Under the pieces are notes generated by a model that had not been told where the DNA came from, did not search any database, and saw only the letters and a list, made by a program, of their open reading frames with translations. From Pseudisothecium myosuroides (taxonomy: Eukaryota > Streptophyta > Bryopsida > Hypnales > Lembophyllaceae): a stretch of DNA of 64,000 nt. Position 1 is the first letter of the stretch, and each line of letters begins with the position of its first letter. Positions 11,171 through 27,507 of this stretch are shown here, piece after piece. The position numbers and the translations under genes are program-made. The stretch covers positions 20,460,224 to 20,524,223 of the forward strand of contig OX637287.1 in assembly GCA_951799445.1 (NCBI GenBank), read 5' to 3'.

Positions 11171-12599
11171 ATGATGTTTCATTGGCAACACAAGGCAAAT
11201 AAAGAGAGAGCATTTAAAGGTATTAATTCCCAGTCTCGAGCTATTGATCTGATGGTTTTGAATGTTCTGAAGGGACTGCCTATTCAAGGGGTAGCTTCAC
11301 CTTTATCTGGGTGGTTTTTTTCGAACAATATGCATTCAGACTTTCTAAAGTCAGCCTTTGATTTTGCAAGTAACCACTTGCATGATAATGGAGCCATTCT
11401 TATTTTCCATTCTGATGCACACCAAATGAAATTAGATTTTCGGGGTTTCTGTCGAGCATATCACTTCAAAATATACTAGAAGTGGATTTAAATCAACCGC
11501 CTCCATTTAGCCAACCTACGAGACTCATCAAAGATAGTATTGTATACTTCTTCACTAGTGATGTATATTCTTTTTTGTACTTTGCTATTAAATGAATTCA
11601 AATTTTGCTTAAGACATTATTCATTTTTTTAATGTTAGTGAGATCATTATATGCAGACATTTATTTTTGGCATTCAATTACTAATGAAGAACCTTCCAAA
11701 TGTTCTACCATCCCATTTTAAGGTGCAGTTGGTACCTGGTTTAGATGTTGTTGATTCGGATGATGTGCTTCATAATGTTGTAACTAAATACTCAAAATTA
11801 ATGAACGGCAATGTTCCTTGGCGTGGTCTGTGAGAAAAAGACTCCGCTCTTATGCAAATCTTCATAGAATTTTTTTTTCTACCTAGTATTGTGATGTTTG
11901 ACTATTCTGTCGCTACACGTAAGCCCAATTTATTAATTCAATTCTTGTGTTTGATTTATATATTTAGAGGTCTTTCATTTTATAGTCTGAATTTATATTT
12001 GAACTTCTTCTGTTACAAATTGTACCATCCATGCTTGTCGGAAGTCTAACTGTCACATAGTGGCATTTGAAGAAGATGCATCAATCTTCAATGCTCTTCT
12101 ATAGCCACTTATTATCGAGAAATGTCTCATTTCTAAAAAACAACGGATAGACAAAAAAAGTAGTACCTCAAACCATGATGACGATTCAGATTTTGAAGTA
12201 CCAGAAATTCAAGCTATCAATTTATTTTGTACGTAAGTCTTTGAATTAGTTATACATTCAATTTTTTCCATTGGAATTGTAAACTGTAACTTGTTAAAAA
12301 AATTATTGTCAACTGACAGTCTTCATATTTTGGTACTATACAACTCAAGGGTGACTACGTTACTTCCAAGGAACTCTATTCTTCAACCTTTGTAGAAGAA
12401 GACAGCGAGTAGCCCCCCTAAGCCTTTTCTATTATCGGTTTATATTCAGGATTTTGTAGAAGAGTTTGTTAGAACACCTCCTCATACATCTAAGTCTCAG
12501 AACTTTTGTGGAGATCCAAGAGTTTTGCAATTGATAGATGATGCAGCTGATTGTGACAATGATGTAGCTAATTCTTACTCTATTGTTGATTATGAGTAG
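11171..12599 (+). pseudogene. Decayed gene resembling a beta-class DNA amino-methyltransferase
   Basis: The first piece (11171-11479) contains GVASPLSGWFFSNNMHSDFL, then HDNGAILIFHSDAHQMK, where a catalytic motif IV region and following strands could lie. The second piece (11651-11920) has VTKYSKLMNGNVPWRGL, a TGA, EKDSALMQIFIE and IVMFDYSVAT, where the frame meets a GTAAGC donor. A third piece, TIHACRKSNCHIVAFEED then ASIFNALL and a TAG, starts near 12024. Joined, D-Y-S-V-A-T...ACRKSNCHIVAFEED looks like the SAM-binding motif I of DNA amino-methyltransferases, and motif I after the catalytic region is beta-class order. A tail frame ends at TAG 12597-12599. In-frame stops mark it as a pseudogene. 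The family is inferred from motif layout only. Confidence 0.45.
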
Positions 12600-13390
12600 T
12601 GCAGAGATTTTGATCTCTATTACTTACTTCGGATGATTTTGTGTATATATTTTTATACTTTGATTTCAACGGTGAGACTAAAAAGATCACCAACTTTTCT
12701 ATTTGAATTAGTCCCTCTGCACTCAAACCAAATAAATGCAATCGTATTTTTGAATTATGAATATTAATTTCCATAATGTGTTAAAAATATTATCCATTAT
12801 CTAAAACCTTAAATCTTGCCCATTATTGGAATGATCAAATGTTATTCACTATTAGAACTCTTCAATGTTGTCCATTATTGAAATTTTAAATAAAAATAGA
12901 TCACTTGCCCGTTGCGTGGAAAACTCTCTCAAACCTTATTAAAATGTGAAAATCCATCTATGTATTCACTTTTAGAAGCATACAAAATCCCAAAACGCAT
13001 CTTCTGAAAAATCTCTGATTATTAAATAAAGAACGGCCTTCTTCTTCACTATCAAAATATTGCAATTATTTGCTCCAGTAACTATTAAAAAAAAGGTGTC
13101 CGCTCTATAAAGTCTTCATCTTTAAGAGGATTTAGGTTCTCCAAATTTAGTTTGAAACTCTCATTTATATATGTAGAATTTTCAAAATAGTTACTTTAAA
13201 TCTTAACCAAATTACAACTTAATAGTTTTCTTAAATGATCACAAAATTGAAATTACAATCATTGCAAATTTACATTCATTTATGCATATAATACATAAAT
13301 AGGCTGTTATAAAAATTAAAAAAAAACATAGATTCATATCATTTCCTCTAAAAAATGTAAAAATGAAATTGAAGAAAAGAACTACATGTA
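12600..13390. other. AT-rich spacer
   Basis: No gene seen. There is a short repeated theme around 12780-12890 (tattatccattatctaaaacc, ttgcccattattggaatgat, gttgtccattattgaaat), a degenerate tandem repeat. Confidence 0.3.
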
Positions 13391-14607
13391 CAGTGGGGTA
13401 CCACTCAAAATGGCGTTTTTGCATTCGCAGGGAAGGAAATTTCACATCTGCCAACTTTCACAGCCTCCCGAGGGCTGAAAAATTGTTTTTTTGCCATGAA
13501 AGTTTTGGCACAAGAACATCTTTATGTTAATAACATGTGTACCAAATTTCAAGGTCAAAAGATTCACCAAAAAAAAGATATTCAAAGTCTACTAGCATGT
13601 GCAGCGGTGAGAAAATTTTCACTGCTTCCAACTTTGACACCCTCCCAAGGTTTGAAATTATTTTTCTTACAACGAAATTTTTGGCATGAGATCATCTCTA
13701 TAATGCTAATATGTGTGCCAAATTTCAAGGTCAAAAGATTTACACAAAAAAAGATAATTGAAATCTACCAACATGTGTAGTTGTGAGAATGATTTTTTAA
13801 GCCCTTTGGAAATTGTCATTTTATGGGTAAATTTTCACATGGATGTAAAAAATCATACTCACAACTACACATGTTGGTAGAATTAGCATATCTTGTTTTT
13901 GGTAAATCTTTTGAACTTGAAATTTGGCACACTTGTTATCAATATAGATATGATGTCATGCCAAAAATTTCATGGTAAAATGTGTTTTATTCAACCCTTA
14001 TGATAGTGTCAAAGTTGGTAGTAGTGAATTTTTTCTCACAGCTATACACGTTGGCAAATTTTGAATATCTTTTTTTGTGTGAATTTTTTAACCTTGAAAT
14101 TTGGCATAAAAGTTAGTAACATAGATTTGATTCCATAATAAAAATTTCATGGTAAATAAACAATTTTTCAACCCTTGGGAGAGTATCAAAGTTAATAGTA
14201 GTAAAATTGTTTGTCACAACTACACATGTTGGTAGATTTCAAATATCTTTTTTGTGTAAATCTTTTGACCTTGAAATTTGTCACACATATTATCATTATA
14301 GAGATGATCTCATGCCAAAAATTTCATGGTAAAAAAAATATTTCAACCCTCGGGAGGGTGTTAAAGTTGGCAACAGTGAAAATTTTCTCACCGTTGCACA
14401 TGCTAGTAGACTTTGAATATCTTTTATTTGGTAAATCTTTTGATCTTGAAATTTGGTACACATGTTACTAACAAGAAGATGTTCTTGTGCCAAAAATTGC
14501 ATGACAAACAAGCAATTTTTCAGCCCTTGAAAGGCTGTCAAAGTTGACAAATGTGAAATTTCCTTCCCTGCGAATGCAAAAACGCCATTTTGAATGGTAC
14601 CCCACTA
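13391..14607. mobile_element. TA-flanked foldback element with internal repeat arrays
   Basis: TA then CAGTGGGGTACCACTCAAAA on the left faces TTTTGAATGGTACCCCACTA then TA on the right. The terminal repeat continues for about 90 bases (aaggaaatttcacat... on both strands). Inside, units of roughly 150 bases (ctacacatgttggtaga, aaatcttttgaccttgaaat, ccaaaaatttcatggtaaa, a ccctcgggaggg-like block) run one way in the left arm and the other way in the longer right arm. Open frames across 13239-14783 are by-products of these repeats. CAGTG ends and the TA flank suggest a Tc1/mariner-like origin. Confidence 0.7.
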
Positions 14608-14616
14608 TACAATTTG

Positions 14617-14896
14617 CATTAGAGAAGATTTGGGCTTCTAAGAGCCCGCGAGTTCCTGGACTGTGGGAACTCTGTAGGATTGCTGGGACGCTGTCGCATG
14701 GCCAGTCTGACGTGGCCAAGCGACTGCCATGTCATTTTTTTATTTTTTTATTTTTTAAATTTATTATTCTTTTAACATTTTAATTATTTATTTATTTTAT
14801 TTTTTTAATAAATTTTTTTTCTGATAGCAGGGGCTAGTTCCCAGCATTGGGAACAGCCCTGAAACGGACTTCCAGAGGCTTAGATCTCCTCTAATG
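14617..14896. mobile_element. CATTAGAG-family MITE, GC-rich interior
   Basis: It starts CATTAGAGAAGATTTGGGC and ends TAGATCTCCTCTAATG, 280 bases. The interior has ctggactgtgggaac and two GTGGC boxes not seen in the copies at 544 and 6995 but shared with the copy at 15525-15831. Confidence 0.65.
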
Positions 14897-15524
14897 TATC
14901 ATTCAATTTAGTTTTGTTCTCATTAAAGCTTACACCATACATCTTCACTTTCTACACGATCTTAGGTCTTTACTTGCACACGGTAATAGGTTTTATTATT
15001 TTATAAGCTAGAAATTTGTTCACAAATTAGTTTAAATTCCACGCTCCATGCTCATGCAACAACATTCCCCCAAAGCCAGCCCCATTTTCCACATTCAGGA
15101 AAATTTACAAATGGAAATTAAAAAATCCAGCAAATTGCCTAATCAAATTTGAAAATGGAGGATTACAATAGATAAAAGTATCACTCTTCAAGTTGACTTC
15201 CAAGTTAAAATTGAAAAATCAGAGCCAGCTTTAAAAAGCTAAGAAATTGTTCAATTTTTCTACAAAACTTTTCGGATTGTGGATGGCATCAACATTCGTG
15301 GATTTTGGTTGTTCTAATCCAAAATCCTATAAAGATATTTATGCATTAAATATTTTATGGTTTATAGATGGAGCAACATTAGAAAGTAGATAATCATTAG
15401 ATTCACCCACTAATGACGATCATTCACCGAGTCCACTAGGACTTAGACTCTTCAGATTGACATGTCTCTTGAGTCCAACTATTACGTACTGCTTTTATGC
15501 ATGAATGAATTTGTAAATGTTATG

Positions 15525-15831
15525 CATTAGATGAGATTTCAAGATTGTAAAGGGTCGCGAATTCCCTTGAGTTCTTGGATTGTGGGAACTATGCTACATT
15601 GTACTTTGACGTGGCTAAACTATTGCCACGTTTAATAATAATATTTTTTAAAATTTAAATTAATTTTTTAAAATTTAAATTTAAAAAAAAATCTTAATTT
15701 AAAATTTTGGGGGGGGTGTTTTAGAAAATTTAAATTTTTACTACTATTTTTTATTCTAACTAGTAGTGGCTGATTCATAGCATAAAAAGGGCTTAAAATA
15801 GCCCTTTAACCCCCTAAAATCTCATATAATG
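15525..15831. mobile_element. CATTAGAG-family MITE, diverged
   Basis: It starts CATTAGATGAGATTTCAAG and ends CTAAAATCTCATATAATG, 307 bases. The shared interior phrase cttggattgtgggaactat and the gacgtggctaaactattgcc block tie it to the copy at 14617-14896. Confidence 0.55.
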
Positions 15832-16871
15832 GTTACTTTTTGGCCATGAGCAATTTTTTATTTTAACTATTATTTGATTGATCCTTTGAAAATGAATTAC
15901 ATTTCGGTATTGTACCCAACACTTTTATAAAATAATTCACATTGCCCTAAATCTTACCAAAATTACTTCTCTTATTCTAAACTTCTAAATATTTAAATCC
16001 AAAGTCATAGGTCCTTCACTTTAAAAATTTAAGCTTTTTTTCATGTTTACAAGCTCATAGGCACATAGGCTCGCTTGCTAACAACCTTATTTTTGCATTA
16101 TTAGTATTTTGGCCAATTTGACAAATTGGGCTTGTAGATTTTAGTCTTTGAACAAGTTGTATTATAGTTTCAAGATTGTTTGTAATGCTTAGTTTTTTGG
16201 ACACCAGGTCCCTACCAACCTTCGCAATTCTACAACTAATTGATGCTTTGTACTTGTTGTTTTCTAATGTGTATAGTTTTGTGATTAGTTTTTGAGTTTT
16301 TTCAATATTTTTTTGATTTGGGTGTCTTACACTAGTCTCTAGTGCGAGATTTCACCCATAACTTATATGCCAACCCTTTAAAAAAATTCCAAGGGCTTTT
16401 TCTTGCAAATTTGGTGTCATTTGATAATGTTCTTTTCATGTCATTGTGTTTTTATGTCCAAACAAACCGCAAAGCTTTGAACATGACTTTGACCATTTTA
16501 TATTTTTCTAATCCTTTCCCTTTGCTTTGTGCTAGTTTTCATTCTCCAAAAAACATGTGATCGTGAAGCTTTGACTTAGAAGTGTAGAAAACTCTTTACT
16601 TTTTGATTGCCCTTTAGTTTGTTTTAGTCCCAAATATCCAATTCCATATGGAACGGTGGAGCTTTATCCCTCTAGCGTCTTATAAATCAATCTTTGACTT
16701 TCATTCCATATCGCATGAAAGCTTCAAATCTAGCTTCTTAGAAACCAATCTTCAACTTACAAAACACATCCCATCAAAGCTCCAAATCTAACTCAATTTG
16801 AAGTTTTTTCCAGCTTTAAGTTTCAATTTAGTTCCAAGGTCAAATGGCCTAGTACTAGCTAAGTTCCACTA
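15832..16871. other. AT-rich spacer
   Basis: No gene, RNA or repeat boundary that I can support. A 72-residue frame at 16342-16560 has no family signature. Confidence 0.3.
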
Positions 16872-17340
16872 GAGCATTTCCACCAGTATGGCTCTTTTTG
16901 AACCTGCCAAATTGTCTTTGGCATGTCAGTTTTATGATAAAGGCCCGCTATCTTTTGGTGTTCCTACCGATACGCATTGGACACTTCCCAACAACATGCT
17001 AGAATGCGGTTCTCAAGGTGTAGAGTAATGAGCCACTTCTATGCGTTATTTACCATCCTATAGCTCTAACAACCTTATGAGTTATTCTCTGCAACCTTGT
17101 CCCATTCAATGTCCAACCGAGCTCCTCCATCGAATATAGGTCCAAATCCATTTTTTTATGAGTACCGTGGCTCAAGTCAAACGGCCAAGGCATGGCAATT
17201 TGAAGTATGGTACTGCAATTGATTTCTATTGTTGATTGGGTTGACAAATTCTGAAATCTCCAACTAGTGGGACACAAAAAAAACCAGGATGTGCCAAACC
17301 ATTTGTCAGGGCAGTATGGTGTGCCCCAATGGCGATGCTC
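16872..17340. mobile_element. PIF/Harbinger-like MITE
   Basis: GAGCATTTCCACCAGTATGG on the left and CAGTATGGTGTGCCCCAATGGCGATGCTC-type sequence on the right form imperfect inverted ends whose outer bases match the element at 27508-28834. The flanks are CTA and TTA, compatible with a TWA target duplication with one change. The interior has a triple repeat of a tagccttcc-aaaaa phrase at 17340-17480, just outside the right end. Confidence 0.5.
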
Positions 17341-20219
17341 TTAGCCTTCTTTCAAAAAGCAAAGTTCCATTAGCCTTCCCATTGGAAAAACAAAGTTTTA
17401 TTAGCCTTCCATCAAAAAAGATGAGTCCTTTAGCCTTTCCATTGAGAAAACAGAGTTCTAATAGCCTTCTATTAAAAAAACATAGTCCATCAGCCAACCA
17501 AATCACCATCAAAATTCATATTTTTCCTTTTAAAAATCCCCCAACCAACATCACCTTTTATCCACCCTCCTAAGTACCATGCAAACATCCCTTACCATGT
17601 TAGAAAACAACCTTTACAAAATTCTTGTTTGTCCCAAACACGTCAACCGGAAATCAAATGGTGACTCTCATATAAACACCAAACAACAAAACTTGTAAAA
17701 ACAAAAGTCACCTCTACACCATAGTACAAGTCTAGGTTTGACTCAAATTATTTATTTGAAGGAATGTACCTCTTGTTACATTGTTTTTATTGGAACTTTC
17801 TAAAAACCCAGTGTACATAGTACACCCAAAAATTTGATTTTGAAGAGCAAAGACTTAAACAATCTATAGTATTCCAATGTTTATAAAAACTCCATAATAA
17901 TTGCGATAATACACAAACACTAGACCAAAATTGAAACACTAATTGGATAACACATAAGCATTAAAAACAAAATTTTAAGCTCATCCATCATCCATAGCTA
18001 CCAGTTTAATATTTGGACAGAGAAATAAGACTCTCAACTTCTTTGCTTGTTCAATTGAATTGCCAAACAATCAATATTGCCACAACGATTCAAACAACTT
18101 CCAACATCCCAATGTAATCTTTGTCAATGAATCAATGCGGCAAGCTCATGAAAATTGTATTTGGCTCCTAGAATATAAATTATGTACTAAAATATGGTAA
18201 TATATACACCATTGGATTGATAATATAACAATTAGTATCTTTCATTTGGATGTAATTTTTTACATCCAAGCCTTATCCACATAAGGCACCATATAGGTAG
18301 AATATGTGACCATTTTGGAGCTTCTAAGACATGTAGGAAGTGGAATAATTATCCAAATTGAAAGTGCCATATCACTGGATTTGGCTCATCATGAAAACAA
18401 ACTTTTGTTATTAAAGTCATACACTTTCTATGTCCTATATGCAAAATAAAACTATGGGAATTGATGGGCACTTCATACTATAAACAAAGGTCGAGAGGCC
18501 TTTGATTTCCACTAATCACATTGCAAGAAACCAAGAATTCAACAATCTAATTGGTGAAAATTGACGACCTCTTGAACTTTGGCTATAGTGTGAAGTGCCC
18601 CTAAAATTGGACTTCCCAAGCCTTTGAAGGTTAAAAAAATGTGTTCAGATACAACAACAAGATTGAAGTCAAGTCCAAAGAATATGCAATCACAAACTAT
18701 CATGATTGTGACAACATCTACTTGTGGAGGGCCTGATAGAATTTATGACAATTTGGAAAAAGTGATAGAACCCTCATATAGAATGAAAAAGAGGCCATAG
18801 AAAGGTTGTTTCAAGGTTGTTCTTTAAGTTGTGAACTAACATAGTGTTGGCCAAAATGTTATATAATATTTTTTAATTCAATAAAAAATAAAATAAAATT
18901 TTAATAATATTATCTGACGTGGCAATGTCCACGCCATGTCAAATATCTAACTTTTCAAAGTTCGCATTCATTTAAAGGCACAAGTTTTTTTCCAATTAAA
19001 AAAAATTTAATTATTTCATTAAATTGTCTCGCACAATTTTAAGCCTTATCGTTTGCTGATTTTTTTTTTAAATTTTGACATGTGTTCCTCGTTGTCCGGG
19101 AACTCATGGCCCTCCTCAGGCCTTCTTCTTCTTCTTCTAAAGACATAACATTCTTAACCCTAATCCATTGTATCCCTAGATCCAATAAAACAAAACATAT
19201 CTTATTGGATACATTGAGGAAGGGCGTATAGGTCAGTAAGATGAAAGCAAATGAAGGTTTGCAACACCTAGAGGCCCCCCTAAGTCAAAAGGGCAAAAGA
19301 CCTCCAAGTTTGGTCAAGAATGTTATATACAATTACTAATGATCTTGGTTTTATTTTGGAATCTTTGCTTTCTTGATATTCCGGTCAAAGTAATTAAAGT
19401 AACTACACCTAAAATTGCACAAATAAACAATTTAGTATAGTTTTCATTTATTTGGATCTTATTGGTAGTCAAAATGGGATTTTAGATTCTCTTAGAATGC
19501 ATTTGTAGAACACCGTATGAAAAGAAACTATGAATTTTCAAAGTATTGAATATAGGTGTTTCAAAAATTGACTATAGATTCTCGTAAATAGTCAAAGTAT
19601 ATTTTAGGCAAGAATTTAGAGTGGTCGGTTTTACAAATCAATCAAAATTAGGTGTAGTTACCTTAGAGCTGCTCTCTATTATGGTGGAAAAGTGCACCGG
19701 TCAAGAGTTATAGGAAAATGGACCAATATGATTGAAGGTAATTTTGTTCTTCACCAAATTGTATTTTTACTACATGCAAGACTTGTCAGGTGGAGAACTT
19801 CAAGCATGGATGAAAAAATGACATGGATGCCTATGTGGCAACACTTTTTGTGAGGGAAGTTCTCCCAAGGTCAAGTTCCTTAGGCAACCTTACTTCCCAA
19901 ACAAGAAACTTGGCCTCCAAAGAACCCCAACTTCATTTACTATCTTTTCTTCGTGGCATATCTCAAACTTGCAATTGAGGGCTTCCTTTATTTCTTGCAA
20001 AACTCTCTTTTTGGTGAAGCTGTTAGGAACTTCAATTTGTGAAGTTGCACAAAATGTTTCTTGGCTCGGTGTCTACACTAAAACCGCTGCAGTGCCTCAA
20101 TAACGGGCGCATTGAGGATGCTCTCACAGGCGGGATTACCCCTGCAAGGAGCAGGCTTGCAGTGCTGACACACAGTCCAGCATTTCACCCATTGATTATG
20201 AACATTGATAACTTACATA
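17341..20219. other. AT-rich spacer with a small inverted repeat
   Basis: There is no gene. AAAGTAACTACACCTAAAAT at 19396 is mirrored by ATTAGGTGTAGTTACCTT ending at 19664, giving a possible 269-base foldback MITE. Around 18895-19135 a block with gacgtggcaatgtccacgcc and gtccgggaactcatggccct recalls the interior of the CATTAGAG copies at 14617 and 15525, but I could not find its ends. Confidence 0.35.
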
Positions 20220-20789
20220 CCTCTGTCCCACTAAAAACCTCCAAATCAAGCAGAATTTTTGTCCCACTAAAAAGCTCCTTTTTGTGTTTTTGATTGTTTA
20301 GTGAGTGTTTGTTACATTGAACAACCTTGTGGGGGCAAGTGAGACAATCAAAAAGCATTCCCGTGGCCTTGCAAGCTTGGCCTTGGCGATATGAGACACC
20401 TTGTACTAATTTCTTTGTCAAATAGTAGTGTTGACAGCCTATTTAGTGACTACTTTGGTGCTATTAAAATTTGATCATGAAAGTGGGATAGTTTTTTTAT
20501 TTTTGGATATTTAGGTTGGAGAACATGTCATTACAATCCCAATGCAGCCACCACCCTTTAAATCATCTAAAATGACATAGCTGGCAGCAATTATAAAATA
20601 TGTTCAAATATCACACTTTTGACATGAATTTTGGGTGCCTAAATGATAGTGTCTAAGCTTGAGATTTTGCATAGATTTAAGGGATGGGTTATTTATTCTT
20701 GAATGAATGTATTTTTGGCACTTTGATTGAAAATGTAGTTAATTTCTTAACAGGAAGAGTTTTGGAGGTTTTTAGTGGGACAGAGGGAG
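20220..20789. mobile_element. Stowaway-like MITE
   Basis: TA-CCTCTGTCCCACTAAAAACC on the left and GGTTTTTAGTGGGACAGAGGGAG-TA on the right are inverted, with TA on both sides. The CTCCCTCYGTCCCA-type terminus is the hallmark of plant Stowaway (Tc1/mariner) MITEs. At 570 bases it is longer than usual for Stowaway. A second ttttgtcccactaaaaagctcc at 20249-20271 repeats the terminus internally. Confidence 0.75.
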
Positions 20790-21271
20790 TACATCAGTGG
20801 ATCACGGGCAGCCCTTGTAACTTACTTAAAATAATTGTTTCATACACAAGGTACCGTAGCCAATAGCAGCTTAGTAACAAAAACACTTTCCGAAAATAGG
20901 GCTGAGATTATTGGGAAATTGATTTTCATGAAAGAAGTTTTCAACTATACAGTAGGAAACAAAGGATTTCTCGGACCATATGTCTTTGAAGAATATTAAA
21001 TCATACCCGCGGGTGTGATGAAGCCGCTCTTCAGCTACAATATGTCTGGATTTTTCCAATTGTCTCACAATTGTGTTACTGCAAATCTTTCAATAGTCTC
21101 CTAATCTGTTATTATTGGATGTCCACAAGGAAGAGCAGCAGAATGATCACAAACCTCATATTTCTATGGATCCTACCTCACTAGCATTTAACAAAACTAC
21201 AAAAAATCAAGCTGTGACTCAAATGACTTGATCTGCCAAAGTATCGCATGGAGAATAAATGCTAAAAATGA
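20790..21271. other. Spacer downstream of the aldehyde dehydrogenase gene
   Basis: It includes the likely 3' UTR of the minus-strand gene that ends at 21272. No polyadenylation site can be fixed. No other feature seen. Confidence 0.3.
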
Positions 21272-24786
<3,515 letters not shown>

Positions 24787-25340
24787 CGCCACAACCGCCG
24801 ATACGGGCACTGCTAACGCGCGCTGGTGGTGGTCGCGGAGGGTCCAGTCACGCCCCAATGCGCAGGGGTGTACTTGCGCTGGAACCGCTTCAAGCCGAAT
24901 TCGGGAACCAAGCTTCAGCTTCCTACTGCTGTGTCTACTTGCGCGGGGTGGTTGTACTACTGATGTCCATGGCGAGGGGCCAGGAGGAAGAATTTGGAGG
25001 AGTGTCAAGGCCCGTGATGGCGTCGTCATGAGTCAGGCCACTCTGGAATCGGGAAAAAATCGTACAGTCAAAAAAAGGGAAAAATGGAGAAGGTGGTTGA
25101 ATTGCGACGGAGTGATGAGCGGAGATGACAGAGTGCTGCTGCTGTGAAATTATGAGATTTGTGAGTGATTTCAACTGACGAAATTGATTGTTGCCGCGAC
25201 TAACATAAAGGGCGGAGACGAGACAGAACGCACGCACACGCAGCCGGACGCGCGACGGGTGCGGGCGGCACGGGACTGGCGTCTTGGCCGTCGCGTCATG
25301 GGGCAGAGGGGTGAACGGGACAGGGAACCTTGTTCCCAAC
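24787..25340 (-). promoter_or_regulatory. GC/CpG-rich 5' region of the aldehyde dehydrogenase gene
   Basis: This block and exon 1 (together about 24540-25340) are far richer in G, C and CpG than the rest of the window. It holds either the 5' UTR and promoter or, up to 25029, an N-terminal extension of the enzyme. No TATA box or defined element was identified with confidence. Frames on both strands here are by-products of base composition. Confidence 0.5.
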
Positions 25341-27504
25341 CTTATCCTAATCTTGTTCCCAACTTCCTGCAAGTTCAGTCCCTGAGTCCGTCTCATGCAG
25401 TGTTTTTTTAGTGATTTTGCTTTTTCTAAGGTAGACAAGCCTATTACCACCCCGATTTGCAATCTGAATATCCGGGGGCCAATTCCAAGAGGGGCACATA
25501 TTTTTCAGAGATGTGTGCTTGTTTCACAAATCAAATCAAAGTGGAATTATAATTTTCCGATTAAAATTGTAGTTTCTGTGAATTTTTGAAGTGAGTTGCC
25601 ATGATATTACAAAATTACCCATAGAGTGAAGTCATAAACGTCCTAATAACAACTTATAACCATCCTTCCATGTATCTATTAGCACTTGAGTATTGACCAA
25701 TGAAAGATTGACACGTTATCCTTTGTGGCATTAATGGTCTGATTTTGTCAAAAAAGTGAATGGATTTGGATGGGGTTTGTGGCGGAAATGGGGCCAAAAG
25801 TACGATGGCAAAATAGGAACCTGGTGGAAATAGGTTGGTTTACCTTAAGTAGTGGCGATAATTTTTTATGAACTTTCGATATGGTGGCTACTTCTATCCT
25901 CCTCGGAAGATGCCAATTTTACTAAGCAAATGAACATTAGTGAATTATAACAATACAAAGAACTACAAATTTTCAAGCTAATTTTTGGCGTTGTCTAAAA
26001 GTAAGCAATGACAAGAGAGGCAATAAGACAAGGAATGCTACAATATCCAATTAGTGAATGGCTTAAAAGCAGAAATGCAGCAACATCTATCAATATCCAT
26101 TCCTTATCAATTTAGTAGCTAATTACAACCATCATTTACAAATAAGATTGTAAAAATGAAAGTTGACATGAGAGTTCAATTACCATTTAAAAGAAGAGCT
26201 CTATAACCCTTCATCGCCTAAGGGGACCAAAACAATCCTCACAAATTTTTAAATGCAATTCAAAGTGTTGTAACTTTTGCATATGATGTCCAAATTCAAT
26301 AAAACTTGTTGCAAAATTTGCACTCTCCCTTCTAGTTTATGTGGTAAATTTTTCAAATCAATACAAGATGCACTGATTTCTTGGAAGCCAATCAAAGTTC
26401 ACATGTTCAACTTGAGTTCACCAAATTGCATTTGAAAGCTGCAACTTCAGGGGCTTGTATCTCCTTCATCCATTGTTCATTTTCAATAAATTTTTGTTGG
26501 TTTATGTTCCCCTTAAATTCTAGTTATTGTGGTAAAATTTTCATATCAATCCAATTTGTTTGGAATGTTTGGGAGCAATTCAAAGTTTAAAATTGTGACA
26601 TTTTTGGATTACAGTAAACTTTGGCGGCTTGTTTCTTCTTCATATAGTGTTAGTTTCCAATAAATTTTTGTGGAAAAGTTGCGCATACTAGTCTAGTTTA
26701 TGTGGCTAAATTTTCACATCAATCCAAGAAATGATGAGTGACTGAGAAGCATTTTAGTAGAAGGAGGTTCAGCCTTAGATGGTTTTTTTGCAACTTTCCT
26801 TGCTATTTTTTTGACATTTCAAAGCCATTTTGCAGACACAATGAGTCAATTCAATGATATTTTCTTTCACCAATGTGTTTGTATTCTAGTTTTGAATCAC
26901 TTTATAGGTTAAAGTTTTTTCATTTGAGTAGGAATAGAAATCAAATTTCACCTCCAAATGTGTTGCTAAGAAAATTTCAGTGTCCTTTTTCAACACTAAA
27001 ACATTAAAATCTTGCAATCTACATGGCCAAATGACTCCAAATTTGTTTCACGTCATCTACAATATGTACACTACAAGATTGTATGGTTGAGATCTCTATA
27101 ACTTAGCAACATTTAGATCTATAGCACTTCAAAAGCAATGACATTTTTGAACTTAAATAGGCCTTAGGCTATGAACGGTTGACTACCAAATGACTACATT
27201 TTTAAGGACTACATTGTTAAAAAACTTCAAAGTTCGATATCCAATCCAAACTAAAAAATCAAGGTGGATTGTAAATTTATGATGTACTCTCTAGCTGAAC
27301 TCACATACAGGCAACATGTGACTTTATCTTTGGACTTATGATGTATTATGACTTCTGTCATTTTGGAAACAAATCATCCATAGAAGTAGAAAACATCACA
27401 TTACATTACACCAGGGAGGCAGGGACTGAATGGACTGCCATGAATCAATCAATTCTTATGTGAATTTTGACTAGAACAAGAACAAGGATGTGCACCCAAA
27501 CCTC
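25341..27504. other. Spacer with a degenerate tandem repeat
   Basis: Three imperfect units of about 165-190 bases lie between about 26262 and 26760. Each has a caataaaatttttgttg-like phrase, then ctagtttatgtggtaaattt and catatcaatccaa. The 69-residue frame at 26381-26590 is inside this repeat. No gene seen. Confidence 0.45.
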
Positions 27505-27507
27505 TTA

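Noticed and set aside
13239..14783. Series of similar open frames of 71-94 residues on both strands
   Set aside because: They repeat because the DNA is a foldback element built of 150-base units. They are not independent genes.
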